DNA of 26,537 nucleotides from an uncultured Ruminococcus sp. Lineage in GTDB: Bacteria; Bacillota; Clostridia; Oscillospirales; Acutalibacteraceae. Below, piece by piece: positions 1 to 8,060 of this stretch. Under the pieces are notes generated by a model, which did not search any database, had not been told where the DNA came from, and worked only from the letters and a program-made list of their open reading frames with translations. Each line of letters begins with the position of its first letter. The stretch's first letter is position 1. Location of the stretch: NCBI GenBank assembly GCA_900539465.1, contig UQCF01000021.1:1-26537 (forward strand), read 5' to 3'. Position numbers and translations under genes: made by a program.

Positions 1-1480
1 CATACATAACATCATCGTAGCACTCATCTATCGAGAATGAGTATACATCTTTGTCAATTTTCATTTCGGGTATAGTAAGCTCAAACACTATGCCCGGAAT
101 CCAACCGCCGCTGTCATAAATACTTTTATCATACTTTGCATTAACGGAATATTTTGCGGAAAGCGAGTGAATTTTAAAATCAATATTCCATGTCTCGGTA
201 TTATCGGAATTTACTGTTATACTTCTGACATAGCTACTATTTTTATCATAAGTGCATGTTTCATTAGTTACGGCATTGCTATTTGTTAACTTTACAAATC
301 TTATCTTTTTAGGATGATCTTTTACAACTACGTCAAGGTTTACTGTTGCATCACCATAATGTACCGGCGAGGTTATATCAACCGAAACTACGCCTTTGGG
401 CAATATTTCAAGGTCATTTCTAAATATTATAGGTCTGATTCCGCCATATGTTACATCGGTTCTGACAGCTTCATCTATAAGCGATCTGTTTGTATCGTCG
501 CCGCTTCCGTCCGGGAATATGACTTTGTTATATCCGCCGTATTCTTCAACCATGTGGTCGCCGAAGCCGTTATTATCAGCATTGTCTCGCAACAGCCAAT
601 GAGAATAGCCAAAATCATAATTGCCTTTTGACACCATAAGCCCCTGCGCTTTGGCATAATCGGTTCCGACTGCACGGAATTGTTTTCCATTGTTTCCACG
701 GCGAAATGCTACAAACGGTGAGCCGGTATCATCAGAAACACCTGTGTTTTTATTATACATAAGCTCGATGCTTTCGACTTTCTTTTGCTCGGTAGAAAAA
801 GCTGTAATTCTAAAATCATTGTTTAGCCATTTAGCAATACTGCTTTCTTCATATATGTTGGCATACTTTGTTTTGTCGGCAGATTCAGGCGAGTCGTAAC
901 TCCGGCTGAAAAAATAACGCGTACAATAATAGTAATATTCTGTTTCTATTTTATCTTCTACCACATACGACATATTTTGAAATGCCTGTGAATCCAATAT
1001 CAGTTCGCTTATATATGCTACCGAACCCTCAGTGCCGTTGCAAACAACACGCCATTTAATCGGCTCATATAAAAAATAATAAATATTATTTGTATAATAT
1101 CCGTTGTCGTCCTGATATGAATTTTTTTCTGATGATTCGCTTATAGTTGATTTTGGTCTGTATTGTGAAAAAGTAACTGCGCGGTATTTATTGCCGTCAT
1201 ACTTAAAATCGGCATATTTCATCCAGTCGCCCTGAGCCATACTGCCGTATTCACCGTTGCCTGAATAATAACCGTATGACCTCCAGCTTTTGCCGATATT
1301 ATCAAGCTTTTTTATAAGCTCGGTATCTTTGACCTGAGTTTGAGGATATGAGCCGAACTCGATTATGTCGCCGTAATCAACATATGTCTTGCTTGACGCA
1401 AAACCTGTTAAAGGCAACGCCAATATCAGCATTATTGCAGAAAGTATTGCGCTAAATATCCGCTTAGTTATCTTTTTCAT
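1..1480 (-). CDS. Secreted DUF6273-domain protein, 3' end outside the window
   Basis: About 493 codons read open from ATG at 1480 to the window edge, so the C-terminus is missing. The N-terminus is a classical signal peptide (MKKITKRI, then a hydrophobic core, ending near LTGFAS), so the protein is exported. The mature part begins YVDYGDIIEFGSYPQTQV and continues with IKWRVVCNGTEGSVAYISE, the pattern of DUF6273 (seen in Clostridia surface proteins, function unknown). After about residue 360 the sequence becomes beta-rich (VDITSPVHYGDATVNLDV), suggesting Ig-like repeats. The start is supported by GGAGGG about 6 bases upstream and a good promoter. It is divergent from the NlpC/P60 gene. DUF6273 assignment is from recalled family motifs; no enzymatic role can be claimed. 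Confidence 0.8.
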   Translation of the reverse strand, partial: MKKITKRIFSAILSAIMLILALPLTGFASSKTYVDYGDIIEFGSYPQTQVKDTELIKKLDNIGKSWRSYGYYSGNGEYGSMAQGDWMKYADFKYDGNKYRAVTFSQYRPKSTISESSEKNSYQDDNGYYTNNIYYFLYEPIKWRVVCNGTEGSVAYISELILDSQAFQNMSYVVEDKIETEYYYYCTRYFFSRSYDSPESADKTKYANIYEESSIAKWLNNDFRITAFSTEQKKVESIELMYNKNTGVSDDTGSPFVAFRRGNNGKQFRAVGTDYAKAQGLMVSKGNYDFGYSHWLLRDNADNNGFGDHMVEEYGGYNKVIFPDGSGDDTNRSLIDEAVRTDVTYGGIRPIIFRNDLEILPKGVVSVDITSPVHYGDATVNLDVVVKDHPKKIRFVKLTNSNAVTNETCTYDKNSSYVRSITVNSDNTETWNIDFKIHSLSAKYSVNAKYDKSIYDSGGWIPGIVFELTIPEMKIDKDVYSFSIDECYDDVMY

Positions 1481-1510
1481 ATATAGCCCTCCTAAACATA
1501 TTGTAATTAT

Positions 1511-1539
1511 AATATAACATCTCAAATATAAAAAGTCAA
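1511..1539 (-). promoter_or_regulatory. Promoter of the DUF6273 gene
   Basis: On the minus strand TTGACT (1539-1534) and TATATT (1516-1511) are separated by 17 bases, a near-consensus vegetative promoter. It lies about 30 bases upstream of the ATG at 1480. A TATAAT slightly downstream is an alternative -10. Confidence 0.6.
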
Positions 1540-1656
1540 TTGTGCAGTTTATTATAAGAAATGCGATCAAACAAACTGTTTGGTGAAATTTACAGTGCAT
1601 TTATCCTCGGAAAATTTCATATGAATAACAATAGGTATCAAAAAGGTTACAAAATG

Positions 1657-1685
1657 TTGACAAAATGATTAAAGTATGGTATAAT
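1657..1685 (+). promoter_or_regulatory. Promoter of the NlpC/P60 gene
   Basis: Consensus TTGACA (1657-1662) and TATAAT (1680-1685) are 17 bases apart, with an extended TG motif just before the -10. This predicts a start near 1692 and a leader of about 25 bases. Overlapping the -35 on the other strand is TGTCAA-N5-TGTAAC (1661-1646), one base off the WalR box (TGTWAH-N5-TGTWAH) that controls cell-wall hydrolase genes in Firmicutes. The WalR link is speculative. Confidence 0.7.
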
Positions 1686-1717
1686 TATTCGTGCAGTTTA
1701 TTTTAAGGAGTTTTCCG

Positions 1718-2794
1718 ATGAATAAAATTACAACCAAACTTTCGGCGATTGTTCTTGTTATTATTGTTGCTTTTTCTGTGCTTTCGGTTACTGCCAGCGC
1801 AGGTTCTGACAGCGTCAGCGGCAGCGAAATAGCATCTTATGCAAGAAGTCTTGCAGGACGTTCGTATGCACGCGGGGGAAAAGGACCGAATTCTTTTGAT
1901 TGCAGCGGATTTGTATATTATGTTTATAAGCATTTCGGTATTTCGATGCCGTCAAGCTCTTCGGCTTATTTTAACAGCCCCGGCAGTTACGGCAAAGTTG
2001 TTTCGGCGAGCGAAGCAAGACCCGGCGACATTGTTTCGTGGAACGGTCACGTTGCCATCTATCTCGGCAACAATGCGATAGTTCATGCTGCAACACCTGC
2101 AAAAGGAGTTTGCGTTATGAACGACCTTCGCAGATTTGTCAAAAACGGAGTCAGAAACCCCAAGCACTATTTTATCCGTGTTGTCGGCGGAACATCATCT
2201 TCGGAATCCGTTTCTTCAGAGCCTGTTAACACAGACCCCGAAATATATAAGTTCAAAACAGGGCACAGTACATATTCAGAGGGCAGCAAAGTTAAATTTA
2301 CCGCCAGCGGCGATAATTATGACAAGTGTGAAATCAGCATTTACCGCGATTCCGAGCTTGTTAAAAATGTAACCGTTAAAAACGGCACTTATCTTTTCTC
2401 GGCAGATGTTGCCGGTGATTATTCGGCAAGCTGCGTATTGACGTCGGATTCTTCAGATAAAAAGGCAGAGAGCAAAAAGATAACTTTTAGAGTTAACGAA
2501 AAGCCCGAAATAATCGAAACGGAAGAAACTGCCGGGGAGGAAGTTACAGAAATACCCGAGCAGACCGAAAACGCTGCGGCAGAGGTTTCACAGACCAAAG
2601 AAGTTTCGGAAATTAAATCAGAAAAAAGCGAACCTCAAAAAATAAATGCCGTTGCTTACGGCGCAAAGGCAGACGTTAAAACCATTACGTCACAGCTTGC
2701 AAATGCCAAAGAAAATGACACGGCAGAAAAAGCAGAAGACGATAACGCTTCAAAATGGCTTCTTCTTGCACTGATGTTCGGTCTTTGGTTCTGA
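1718..2794 (+). CDS. Secreted NlpC/P60 peptidoglycan endopeptidase
   Basis: 358 aa from ATG 1718, chosen because AAGGAG (1705-1710) is 7 bases upstream; a longer in-frame start at 1691 would place the SD inside the gene. A signal peptide covers residues 1-28 (hydrophobic core, cleavage near TASAG). The NlpC/P60 domain spans about 35-160: catalytic Cys62 in FDCSGFVYY, His111 in WNGHVAIYLG and a third polar residue His123 in IVHAA. These cut stem peptides of peptidoglycan (typically D-Glu to diamino acid). A beta-sandwich region follows (about 165-260), then a Glu/Lys/Ser-rich low-complexity stretch. The last 12 residues (WLLLALMFGLWF) are hydrophobic and end abruptly, resembling a truncated membrane anchor. 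Single-gene transcript with its own promoter and terminator. Confidence 0.9.
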   Translation: MNKITTKLSAIVLVIIVAFSVLSVTASAGSDSVSGSEIASYARSLAGRSYARGGKGPNSFDCSGFVYYVYKHFGISMPSSSSAYFNSPGSYGKVVSASEARPGDIVSWNGHVAIYLGNNAIVHAATPAKGVCVMNDLRRFVKNGVRNPKHYFIRVVGGTSSSESVSSEPVNTDPEIYKFKTGHSTYSEGSKVKFTASGDNYDKCEISIYRDSELVKNVTVKNGTYLFSADVAGDYSASCVLTSDSSDKKAESKKITFRVNEKPEIIETEETAGEEVTEIPEQTENAAAEVSQTKEVSEIKSEKSEPQKINAVAYGAKADVKTITSQLANAKENDTAEKAEDDNASKWLLLALMFGLWF

Positions 2795-2809
2795 TTTAAA
2801 TAAAAAAAT

Positions 2810-2848
2810 ACACGGTAAGATGTTTTTAATTCATCTTGCCGTGTTTTT
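2810..2848. terminator. Bidirectional terminator between NlpC/P60 and MATE genes
   Basis: ACACGGTAAGATG (2810-2822) pairs with CATCTTGCCGTGT (2832-2844) with one G-U pair, followed by a T-run on the plus strand and an A-run upstream that serves as the T-run on the minus strand. It sits between the ends of two convergent genes. Confidence 0.85.
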
Positions 2849-2861
2849 GCTTGTCTGCCGT

Positions 2862-4208
2862 TTATTGCTTTTGCTCTGTATCAAGCTTTGTTATAACTTT
2901 TTTATAAAGATAAATAAAGAACGCTCCTGCAACGAGCACCGACATAACCTCCGCTATCGGGAATGCCCACCAAACATTGTCAAGTTCACCTGTTTTAGAA
3001 AGAAGGTATGCACAGGGAACGAGCACCACAAGCTGCCGTGCAATGGATATTGACATTGAGAAAAGCCCTTTGCCGAATGCCTGAAACACTGAAATCAAAA
3101 CAACCGAGAAGCCTGCAAATATATAGCTTATGCTTATTGTTTTGAGTGCCGGCACGCCTATTTTTATCATTTGATCGGATGCGTTGAATATTGAAAGCAA
3201 CTCTTTCGGCAAAATCTGCATTGCCGCAAGACCGATTGCCATAAAGAACAATGCAAATAATATTGCCACTCCTATTGTTTTCATAACACGCTGTTTGTTT
3301 CTTGCACCGTAGTTGAATGAAATTATCGGAATAACTCCGTTGTTCATTCCGAAAAGCGGCATAAAAACAAAACTTTGCAGTTTAAAATAAACTCCGAAAA
3401 CAGCCGCCGCGGTCTCTGTGAAAGCGATAACGATTTTGTTTATCGAGAAAGTCATAATTGAGCCGACCGCAACCATTATTATAGACGGAATACCGATTGA
3501 ATAAATTCTGCCGATTATTTTTAGATTGGGTCTGAATTCTTTGAGCTTCAAATCAATGTCGGTATTCTTCTTTTTGTTGAGTATCACGGCTATTATAAAT
3601 GCGATTATCTGACCGATAACCGTGGCGATTGCCGCACCTTTTGCTCCCATTGCCGGTAGACCGAAATATCCGAAAATAAATATCGGGTCGAGCACAATGT
3701 TTATTATTGCGCCCACGCCTTGAGTAATCATGGTGTAAAAGGTTCTGCCTGTGGATTGCATAAGTCTTTCAAAAATTATCTGACCGAATATGCCGAACGA
3801 AAAGCAGCTGCAAACCCTGAGATAATCAACGCCGCTTGAGATGATGTCTTCAATATCAGTCTGCGTTCTGAAGAAAACTTCTGTGCCGAAAAGACCGAAT
3901 ATTAAGAATATCAAAAAGCCTATAAAAGATAAAAATATACCGTTCTCCGCTATTTGGTTTGCTCTTTTATAATTTTTTTCACCGAGGCTTTTTGAAAGCA
4001 GAGCGTTTACACCTACTGCCGTGCCGGTTGCAACGCCTATCATGAGGTTCTGTGCCGGGAATGCGAGTGAAACGGCGGTGAGCGCGTTTTCGCTTACGCG
4101 CGAGACGAACATGCTGTCAACAACATTATAAAGTGCCTGAACGAGCATGGATATTATCATCGGCAGCGACATATTTACAACGAGTTTAAATATAGGCATA
4201 TAGCCCAT
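2862..4208 (-). CDS. MATE-family multidrug/sodium-type efflux transporter
   Basis: 448 aa from ATG 4208. A TTG at 4226 would add six residues (MERENK), but GGAAAGAG lies 8 bases before the ATG, which favours the shorter form. The protein has about 12 hydrophobic helices in two similar halves. The start (FKLVVNMSLPMIISMLVQ, then YNVVDSMFVSRVS) and the later GIPSIIMVAVGSIMTFSINKI are typical of MATE transporters of the MepA/DinF type, which export cationic drugs or metabolites using a Na+ or H+ gradient. Length is normal for the family. It stands alone between two terminators, so it is probably its own transcription unit. The substrate cannot be told from sequence. Confidence 0.9.
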   Translation of the reverse strand: MGYMPIFKLVVNMSLPMIISMLVQALYNVVDSMFVSRVSENALTAVSLAFPAQNLMIGVATGTAVGVNALLSKSLGEKNYKRANQIAENGIFLSFIGFLIFLIFGLFGTEVFFRTQTDIEDIISSGVDYLRVCSCFSFGIFGQIIFERLMQSTGRTFYTMITQGVGAIINIVLDPIFIFGYFGLPAMGAKGAAIATVIGQIIAFIIAVILNKKKNTDIDLKLKEFRPNLKIIGRIYSIGIPSIIMVAVGSIMTFSINKIVIAFTETAAAVFGVYFKLQSFVFMPLFGMNNGVIPIISFNYGARNKQRVMKTIGVAILFALFFMAIGLAAMQILPKELLSIFNASDQMIKIGVPALKTISISYIFAGFSVVLISVFQAFGKGLFSMSISIARQLVVLVPCAYLLSKTGELDNVWWAFPIAEVMSVLVAGAFFIYLYKKVITKLDTEQKQ

Positions 4209-4258
4209 TTTGTTTTCTCTTTCCAAAAAATCATTCCATTCCTTTTATTTTCATCAGA

Positions 4259-4290
4259 CAAAAACACTGCCTTCGGTTATAAAGGCAGTG
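4259..4290 (-). terminator. Terminator after the DUF4364 gene
   Basis: CACTGCC (4265-4271) pairs with GGCAGTG (4284-4290), and the minus strand continues into TTTTTG. It separates the DUF4364/PHP operon from the MATE gene. The plus strand also runs into T6, so the hairpin may work both ways. Confidence 0.8.
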
Positions 4291-4296
4291 AATTTT

Positions 4297-4854
4297 TTAT
4301 GCCATGAGCAATGCGACTATGGTCGAATACATTTTTACCGGGTCATTTAAAAATTTGTTTTTTATATGATCTGCCTGCGCGGAGTCGGCGGCAAACATAG
4401 TGACGGATAAAAGCTTGTCGTCGTTATCCATTATAGATATGCTCACATCATATCCGTTGCCGTGAGGGGTGATGTCTATTTTATTTTCTCTTTCGCGTTT
4501 GAGTTTTGTCATAAGCGCAACCGCGGCATTGAGTGCGGATTCTTTCACCGTGTACGGCAGTTCATCCTCAAGCTCATAGGTGTTGCTTTTGCCGAGGTCG
4601 GAGGGATAAAGAATTTCTTCACCCTTGTCCGAAAGCTCAACTCTTACATTTCCGTTTTTTATAACCTCGCTCAAAGCTTGGTTGACTTCAAAATAATTTG
4701 CAAGTCCCTCGCTTGAGAGTATCTCGTTAAGCTGTTCTTTTGTTATACCGCTGTCTATTTTGCAAATAATATAGCATATGAGTATTTTAATCTCGTTTCT
4801 TGAGCGCAAACCGCCGGGCTTTACACCTTGAGAAAAAGCGTCATAAATTTCCAT
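4297..4854 (-). CDS. DUF4364 family protein (putative winged-helix regulator)
   Basis: 185 aa. The opening MEIYDAFSQGVKPGGL, then RNEIKILICYIICKID, is the hallmark of the DUF4364 family, common in Clostridia and predicted to have an N-terminal winged-helix fold (about residues 20-80, GITKEQLNEILSSEGLANYFEV). The C-terminal half (110-185) is an alpha/beta region with no recognised catalytic motif. Start at ATG 4854 is preceded by GGCAGGTG. It follows the PHP phosphatase gene by 21 bases on the same strand, so the two are probably co-transcribed. A DNA-binding role is inferred from fold prediction in the family, not shown. Confidence 0.8.
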   Translation of the reverse strand: MEIYDAFSQGVKPGGLRSRNEIKILICYIICKIDSGITKEQLNEILSSEGLANYFEVNQALSEVIKNGNVRVELSDKGEEILYPSDLGKSNTYELEDELPYTVKESALNAAVALMTKLKRERENKIDITPHGNGYDVSISIMDNDDKLLSVTMFAADSAQADHIKNKFLNDPVKMYSTIVALLMA

Positions 4855-4875
4855 ATTAACACCTGCCTGTGAAGT

Positions 4876-5688
4876 TTATTCTATCGGAATTTCCATCGGG
4901 TTTCTTGATTGAAAAAGAGCGACGCTGTCAAAACCGCAGCGTTTTGCCATATCCATAGCTTTGCCTATTCCCAAACCGAGATGCTTTGCATAGTGAGCGT
5001 CGGAGCCTATGGTGATTAGCTTTCCTCCGAGTTCTTTGTAGCGCATTACAATGCTTTCATCCGGCAAGGTTCTTTTTAATTTTTGGCGAAGACCGGATGT
5101 GTTTATTTCAAGTGCTTTGTCTTTTTCTGCAAGAAGCGACAGAATTTGGTCGATTTTTTTCTGATATTTTGAAAGGTCAACGTTTATGTGATATTCGCCC
5201 TCGATATATCGCAGAGGATATGTGAGGTGAGCAAGCGAATCAAACTTGCCCCAGTCCGCAAGGCAAATAAGTTCGTCAAAATATTCATCCAGCAAAACAA
5301 ACGGATCCTCTTTTGTGTAATCGATATAATAAAAATCTTCTTTGTTTCTGAGGTTATGAATAGAAGCTATTACAAAATCATACTTCCATTTGTCAAGGAT
5401 GTTTTCTGCCGTTTTGACATCATAAGTCGGCTCGCCCAGCTCAACGCCTATGCAAACGACAATTTTGCCGCTGAAAGCATACCTCGCCTTTGCCGAGTCA
5501 AAAAACGACTGAGCCGCGGATTTATAAAATTTTTCTTTATAAAAGCAGTCTGTTTCAATATGGTCTGTGAAAGCGACTGCTCTCAAGCCTTTATCGCACG
5601 CTTTTTCACACATATACATCGTTGAATGATTGCCGTCAAACGAATTATCGGTGTGAACGTGCATATCAAGAATATTTTTATATTTCAT
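4876..5688 (-). CDS. PHP-domain phosphoesterase, histidinol-phosphatase (HisJ/HisK) type
   Basis: 270 aa, full length for the family. PHP metal-binding motifs appear in order: HVH (His10 and His12 in DMHVHTDNSFDG), FTDHIE (about 41-46), the glutamate in GVELGEP, SIHN (about 112), and SDAHY near the C-terminus. These residues bind a trinuclear metal centre that hydrolyses phosphomonoesters. HisJ-type enzymes convert histidinol phosphate to histidinol in histidine synthesis. No other his gene is nearby, so another phosphoester substrate is possible. RBS GAAGG lies 8 bases upstream of ATG. It is the first gene of a likely two-gene operon with DUF4364. Confidence 0.85.
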   Translation of the reverse strand: MKYKNILDMHVHTDNSFDGNHSTMYMCEKACDKGLRAVAFTDHIETDCFYKEKFYKSAAQSFFDSAKARYAFSGKIVVCIGVELGEPTYDVKTAENILDKWKYDFVIASIHNLRNKEDFYYIDYTKEDPFVLLDEYFDELICLADWGKFDSLAHLTYPLRYIEGEYHINVDLSKYQKKIDQILSLLAEKDKALEINTSGLRQKLKRTLPDESIVMRYKELGGKLITIGSDAHYAKHLGLGIGKAMDMAKRCGFDSVALFQSRNPMEIPIE

Positions 5689-5720
5689 CTTTCAAACCTT
5701 CTGATATACTAACTTATTAT

Positions 5721-5749
5721 ATCATAACCCAATTTGTTCTTTTTTTCAA
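5721..5749 (-). promoter_or_regulatory. Promoter of the PHP-DUF4364 operon
   Basis: Minus-strand TTGAAA (5749-5744), 17 bases, TATGAT (5726-5721), with an overlapping TATAAT (5721-5716). It lies about 35 bases upstream of the ATG at 5688. Confidence 0.6.
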
Positions 5750-5835
5750 CACTGTTATGGCAGTATTTTGACTTTGTTATGAATTATTAAGCCAAAAAAG
5801 CAAATACTAAGCACAAAAAGAACAGGAGATGAATT

Positions 5836-6063
5836 ATGATGATCGATAAAATTTCTTTGGCACTGGTTATTATCGGTGCCATAAACTGGGGCAGCATCGG
5901 ACTTTTTCAGTTTGACATTGTCGCATGGATTTTCGGCGGTCAGGGCGCGATAGTCAGCCGTATAATATATACGCTTGTTGCCCTCGCCGGAATTTGGTGC
6001 ATTTCAATGCTCTTCAGAGACAGGGATGAGGTTGAACTCGGCATGGAAAACAGCGGCAAATAA
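5836..6063 (+). CDS. DUF378 small membrane protein
   Basis: 75 aa with two transmembrane helices: about residues 5-25 (SLALVIIGAINWGSIGLF) and 42-60 (IIYTLVALAGIWCISMLF). The signature GAINWGSIGLFQFDIVAWIFG matches DUF378 (B. subtilis YuzA-like), whose function is unknown. AGGAGA lies 6 bases before ATG 5836; the adjacent ATG at 5839 is an equally possible start. The tail (RDRDEVELGMENSGK) is charged and probably cytoplasmic. It is divergent from the PHP operon and followed by a terminator, so it is monocistronic. No clear sigma-A promoter is visible in the 147 bases upstream. Confidence 0.85.
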   Translation: MMIDKISLALVIIGAINWGSIGLFQFDIVAWIFGGQGAIVSRIIYTLVALAGIWCISMLFRDRDEVELGMENSGK

Positions 6064-6084
6064 CATCATTTGTTTTAAAATAAA

Positions 6085-6125
6085 AAGTCATAGCGTGTAA
6101 ATAAAATTTATGCGCTGTGGCTTTT
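6085..6125 (+). terminator. Terminator after the DUF378 gene
   Basis: AAGTCATAGCG (6085-6095) pairs with CGCTGTGGCTT (6113-6123) through two G-U pairs, followed by TT. It ends the DUF378 transcript before the metallophosphoesterase promoter. Confidence 0.65.
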
Positions 6126-6154
6126 ATAATGTCAAGATTATTATAAGTTAATAA

Positions 6155-6182
6155 TTGACAAACACAACGGATATGATATAAT
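6155..6182 (+). promoter_or_regulatory. Promoter of the metallophosphoesterase gene
   Basis: TTGACA (6155-6160), 16 bases, TATAAT (6177-6182), with TGA as an extended -10. Predicted start near 6190. Confidence 0.75.
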
Positions 6183-6217
6183 TTTATAAAGATATTTTTT
6201 GGGAAGGAATGATATAT

Positions 6218-7363
6218 TTGAACAATTTACCTCCTCTTAAATTTAAAGACGGCAAATTCAAAATAATGATAGCCGGAGATCTTCATGAATATTATGACAC
6301 AAGATCTTCCGAAAATAACATTAAGTCCAAAGACACAATAAAGCTTTTGCTTAAAGCTGTCGGCGAATTAAAGCCCGACCTTGTTGTGTTTGCAGGCGAC
6401 AACGGCAAAGCAGATACAGAATCGGAGATGAGATCGGTCATCAGCCGTATAACATATCCCGTTTCGGCATACGGTGTTCCGCTTGCGTTGGTTTTCGGCA
6501 ACCATGACCGCGAGTGCGAGCTTTCTCTCGAAGACCAGTTAGAGCTTTATTCTCAGGAATATGACAAGTTTTATACATATGATGCAGACCCCTCACTCAC
6601 AGGCTGCGGCAACTGCAATGTGCTTGTTAAAGACAGCAAGGGCGAAAACGACATTTTAAACCTCTGGTTTGTTGACAGCAACAACCTTGCGGAAGACAGA
6701 GATATATCGTATTATGACTGGGTTCATGACGACCAGATAAAATGGTATAAAGACACAGCACAAAAGATAAAAGACGAGCACGGCGGCAAAACTATACCTG
6801 CGCTTTGGTTCATGCACATTCCCGTTTGCGAAGAGTATCATTTGCTTCGCAAGGCAAAGCTTTATGAATTGCCGGATTCCGTAAGAGGTTACGGCGATAA
6901 ATCAGACTCTTATTATGTTCTTGCCCAAGGCGTTGAGGGCTACCTCGGCGAGGGTCCTGCCTGCTCAAACATCAACAGCGGTGTGTTTGAAGCGTGGAAA
7001 GAAACCGGCGATGTTATGGGCGCATTTTTCGGTCACGACCACATGAACGATTTTGCCGGATATTATGACGGTATACTTTTGGCACAGAACAAGTGCGCAA
7101 GCTTCAGACCTTATACCGACGGCTGCCGCTGCGGAGTAAGACTTGTTACCTTAGACGAAAACAACATAAACGATATTCAAACAAGAATGTATCATTTTAA
7201 AGAATTCGGCCTCAAGAGCGAGAGCCTCGGACCTATTCAGAGAAACTTCACCGATCGCCAGTGCATGAAGATAAAAGCAGCTTCATGGATAACAGGCGGA
7301 GCCGTTGCAACAATCGCGGCAATCACCACCGCTAAAAAATACGGCAAGAAAAAGAAAAAATAA
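6218..7363 (+). CDS. Calcineurin-like metallophosphoesterase with hydrophobic, Lys-rich tail
   Basis: 381 aa from TTG 6218. An ATG at 6209 overlaps the SD region, whereas GGAAGGA (6202-6208) is 9 bases before the TTG, so the TTG is preferred. Metallophosphoesterase motifs appear in order: GDLH (about residue 20), a GDN block in VVFAGDN, GNHDRE, the histidine in WFMHIPV, and GHDHMND. Together they form the dinuclear metal site. The protein resembles cytoplasmic or membrane-associated phosphodiesterases related to Icc and purple acid phosphatases; the substrate is unknown. There is no signal peptide. The C-terminus has a short hydrophobic stretch (ASWITGGAVATIAAITT) followed by KKYGKKKKK, which could be a tail anchor with a cytoplasmic positive end. 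Confidence 0.85.
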   Translation: MNNLPPLKFKDGKFKIMIAGDLHEYYDTRSSENNIKSKDTIKLLLKAVGELKPDLVVFAGDNGKADTESEMRSVISRITYPVSAYGVPLALVFGNHDRECELSLEDQLELYSQEYDKFYTYDADPSLTGCGNCNVLVKDSKGENDILNLWFVDSNNLAEDRDISYYDWVHDDQIKWYKDTAQKIKDEHGGKTIPALWFMHIPVCEEYHLLRKAKLYELPDSVRGYGDKSDSYYVLAQGVEGYLGEGPACSNINSGVFEAWKETGDVMGAFFGHDHMNDFAGYYDGILLAQNKCASFRPYTDGCRCGVRLVTLDENNINDIQTRMYHFKEFGLKSESLGPIQRNFTDRQCMKIKAASWITGGAVATIAAITTAKKYGKKKKK

Positions 7364-7370
7364 AAATTTA

Positions 7371-7400
7371 GGGAGCTGCTCGGCGAGCGGCTCCCATTTT
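7371..7400. terminator. Bidirectional terminator, metallophosphoesterase / spoIIR
   Basis: A GC-rich hairpin: GGGAGCTGCTC pairs with GAGCGGCTCCC around a very small loop, with an A-run on the left and T-run on the right. It separates two convergent genes. Confidence 0.8.
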
Positions 7401-8005
7401 TATTTTACGCGGTCTTTGATTTTTTCTATCAGTTCAATAATTTTAAATCTCGGCTCGTATTTCGGATTTTTTTCAACAAGCTTTACGCCCTTATCGGTTA
7501 AAACATCGTCAATATCGGTGCTTGCCTCGGCGGCAGGCAGGCACAGCGGGGGGAACATGACGCACCACCAGTTATGCCCCGCACCCTTGTCTATAACCAC
7601 TCTCACGGCAAGGTATCTGCCGGCAGGGAGCGTTATGTTTTCATATGTCCTTGTTGTAAAAAATTCTCGGCCGAGTGTTACTTTAACGTCATAATCAAAG
7701 CCGTTTTCGTTTATAACTTTTTTTGCGGCGGTGCTCAGCCTTTCAATCTCCGGCGTGATTTTTTGCACGGCGTTATCAATGTTTACGCTGCCGTTAAAAA
7801 TATCCTCGCCTTCTTTTAGAACCGCGTCACGCACTTTTAGTTTCAAAGCCTGGTCTTCGTCGCTGTCCGATGCCGCGATAACATGAAGCCTTAACACATT
7901 TTCGCGCACATCTTCACAGGTGTAGGCAAAGCCTGCGATGTTTAAAATCAGCGATATAATAATTGCCGCCGCAACAGACAGCTCTATTTTTTTTATCGGT
8001 TTCAA
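7400..8005 (-). CDS. spoIIR: Stage II sporulation protein R
   Basis: 201 aa. An N-terminal hydrophobic segment (about 8-28, IELSVAAAIIISLILNIAGF) acts as export signal or anchor. The conserved core LRLHVIAASDSDEDQ, KLKVRDAVL and, later, NWWCVMFPPLC are diagnostic of SpoIIR. In endospore formers, SpoIIR is made in the forespore under sigma-F, crosses to the intermembrane space and triggers SpoIIGA to process pro-sigma-E in the mother cell. Start is TTG 8005, supported by AAGGGGGA 6 bases upstream; no ATG is nearby. The gene is downstream of and co-oriented with the GH2 gene, but its ribosome-binding site is buried in a hairpin (8009-8051). No convincing sigma-F promoter could be picked. Confidence 0.92.
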   Translation of the reverse strand: MKPIKKIELSVAAAIIISLILNIAGFAYTCEDVRENVLRLHVIAASDSDEDQALKLKVRDAVLKEGEDIFNGSVNIDNAVQKITPEIERLSTAAKKVINENGFDYDVKVTLGREFFTTRTYENITLPAGRYLAVRVVIDKGAGHNWWCVMFPPLCLPAAEASTDIDDVLTDKGVKLVEKNPKYEPRFKIIELIEKIKDRVK

Positions 8006-8008
8006 AAT

Positions 8009-8051
8009 AAATCCCCCTTACCGGTCGTTACAACCAAAGTATGGGGGATTT
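8009..8051 (-). promoter_or_regulatory. Hairpin containing the spoIIR ribosome-binding site
   Basis: AAATCCCCC on the minus strand (8051-8043) is a perfect 9-bp partner of GGGGGATTT (8017-8009), which contains the spoIIR Shine-Dalgarno. The loop is 25 bases. It may be a weak terminator for the GH2 gene (only ATTTATTTT follows) or a structure that blocks spoIIR translation on read-through mRNA. Confidence 0.6.
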
Positions 8052-8060
8052 GTTTTTGCT

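Noticed and set aside
314..899. Short plus- and minus-strand ORFs in the first kilobase
   Set aside because: They lie within the long minus-strand DUF6273 frame, which is open from 1480 to the window edge.
5188..5625. 145-aa plus-strand ORF opposite the PHP phosphatase
   Set aside because: Shadow of the conserved PHP gene; Cys/Phe/Ile-rich composition and no SD.
6209..6217. ATG 6209 as start of the metallophosphoesterase
   Set aside because: The SD GGAAGGA directly abuts it; TTG 6218 has correct spacing.
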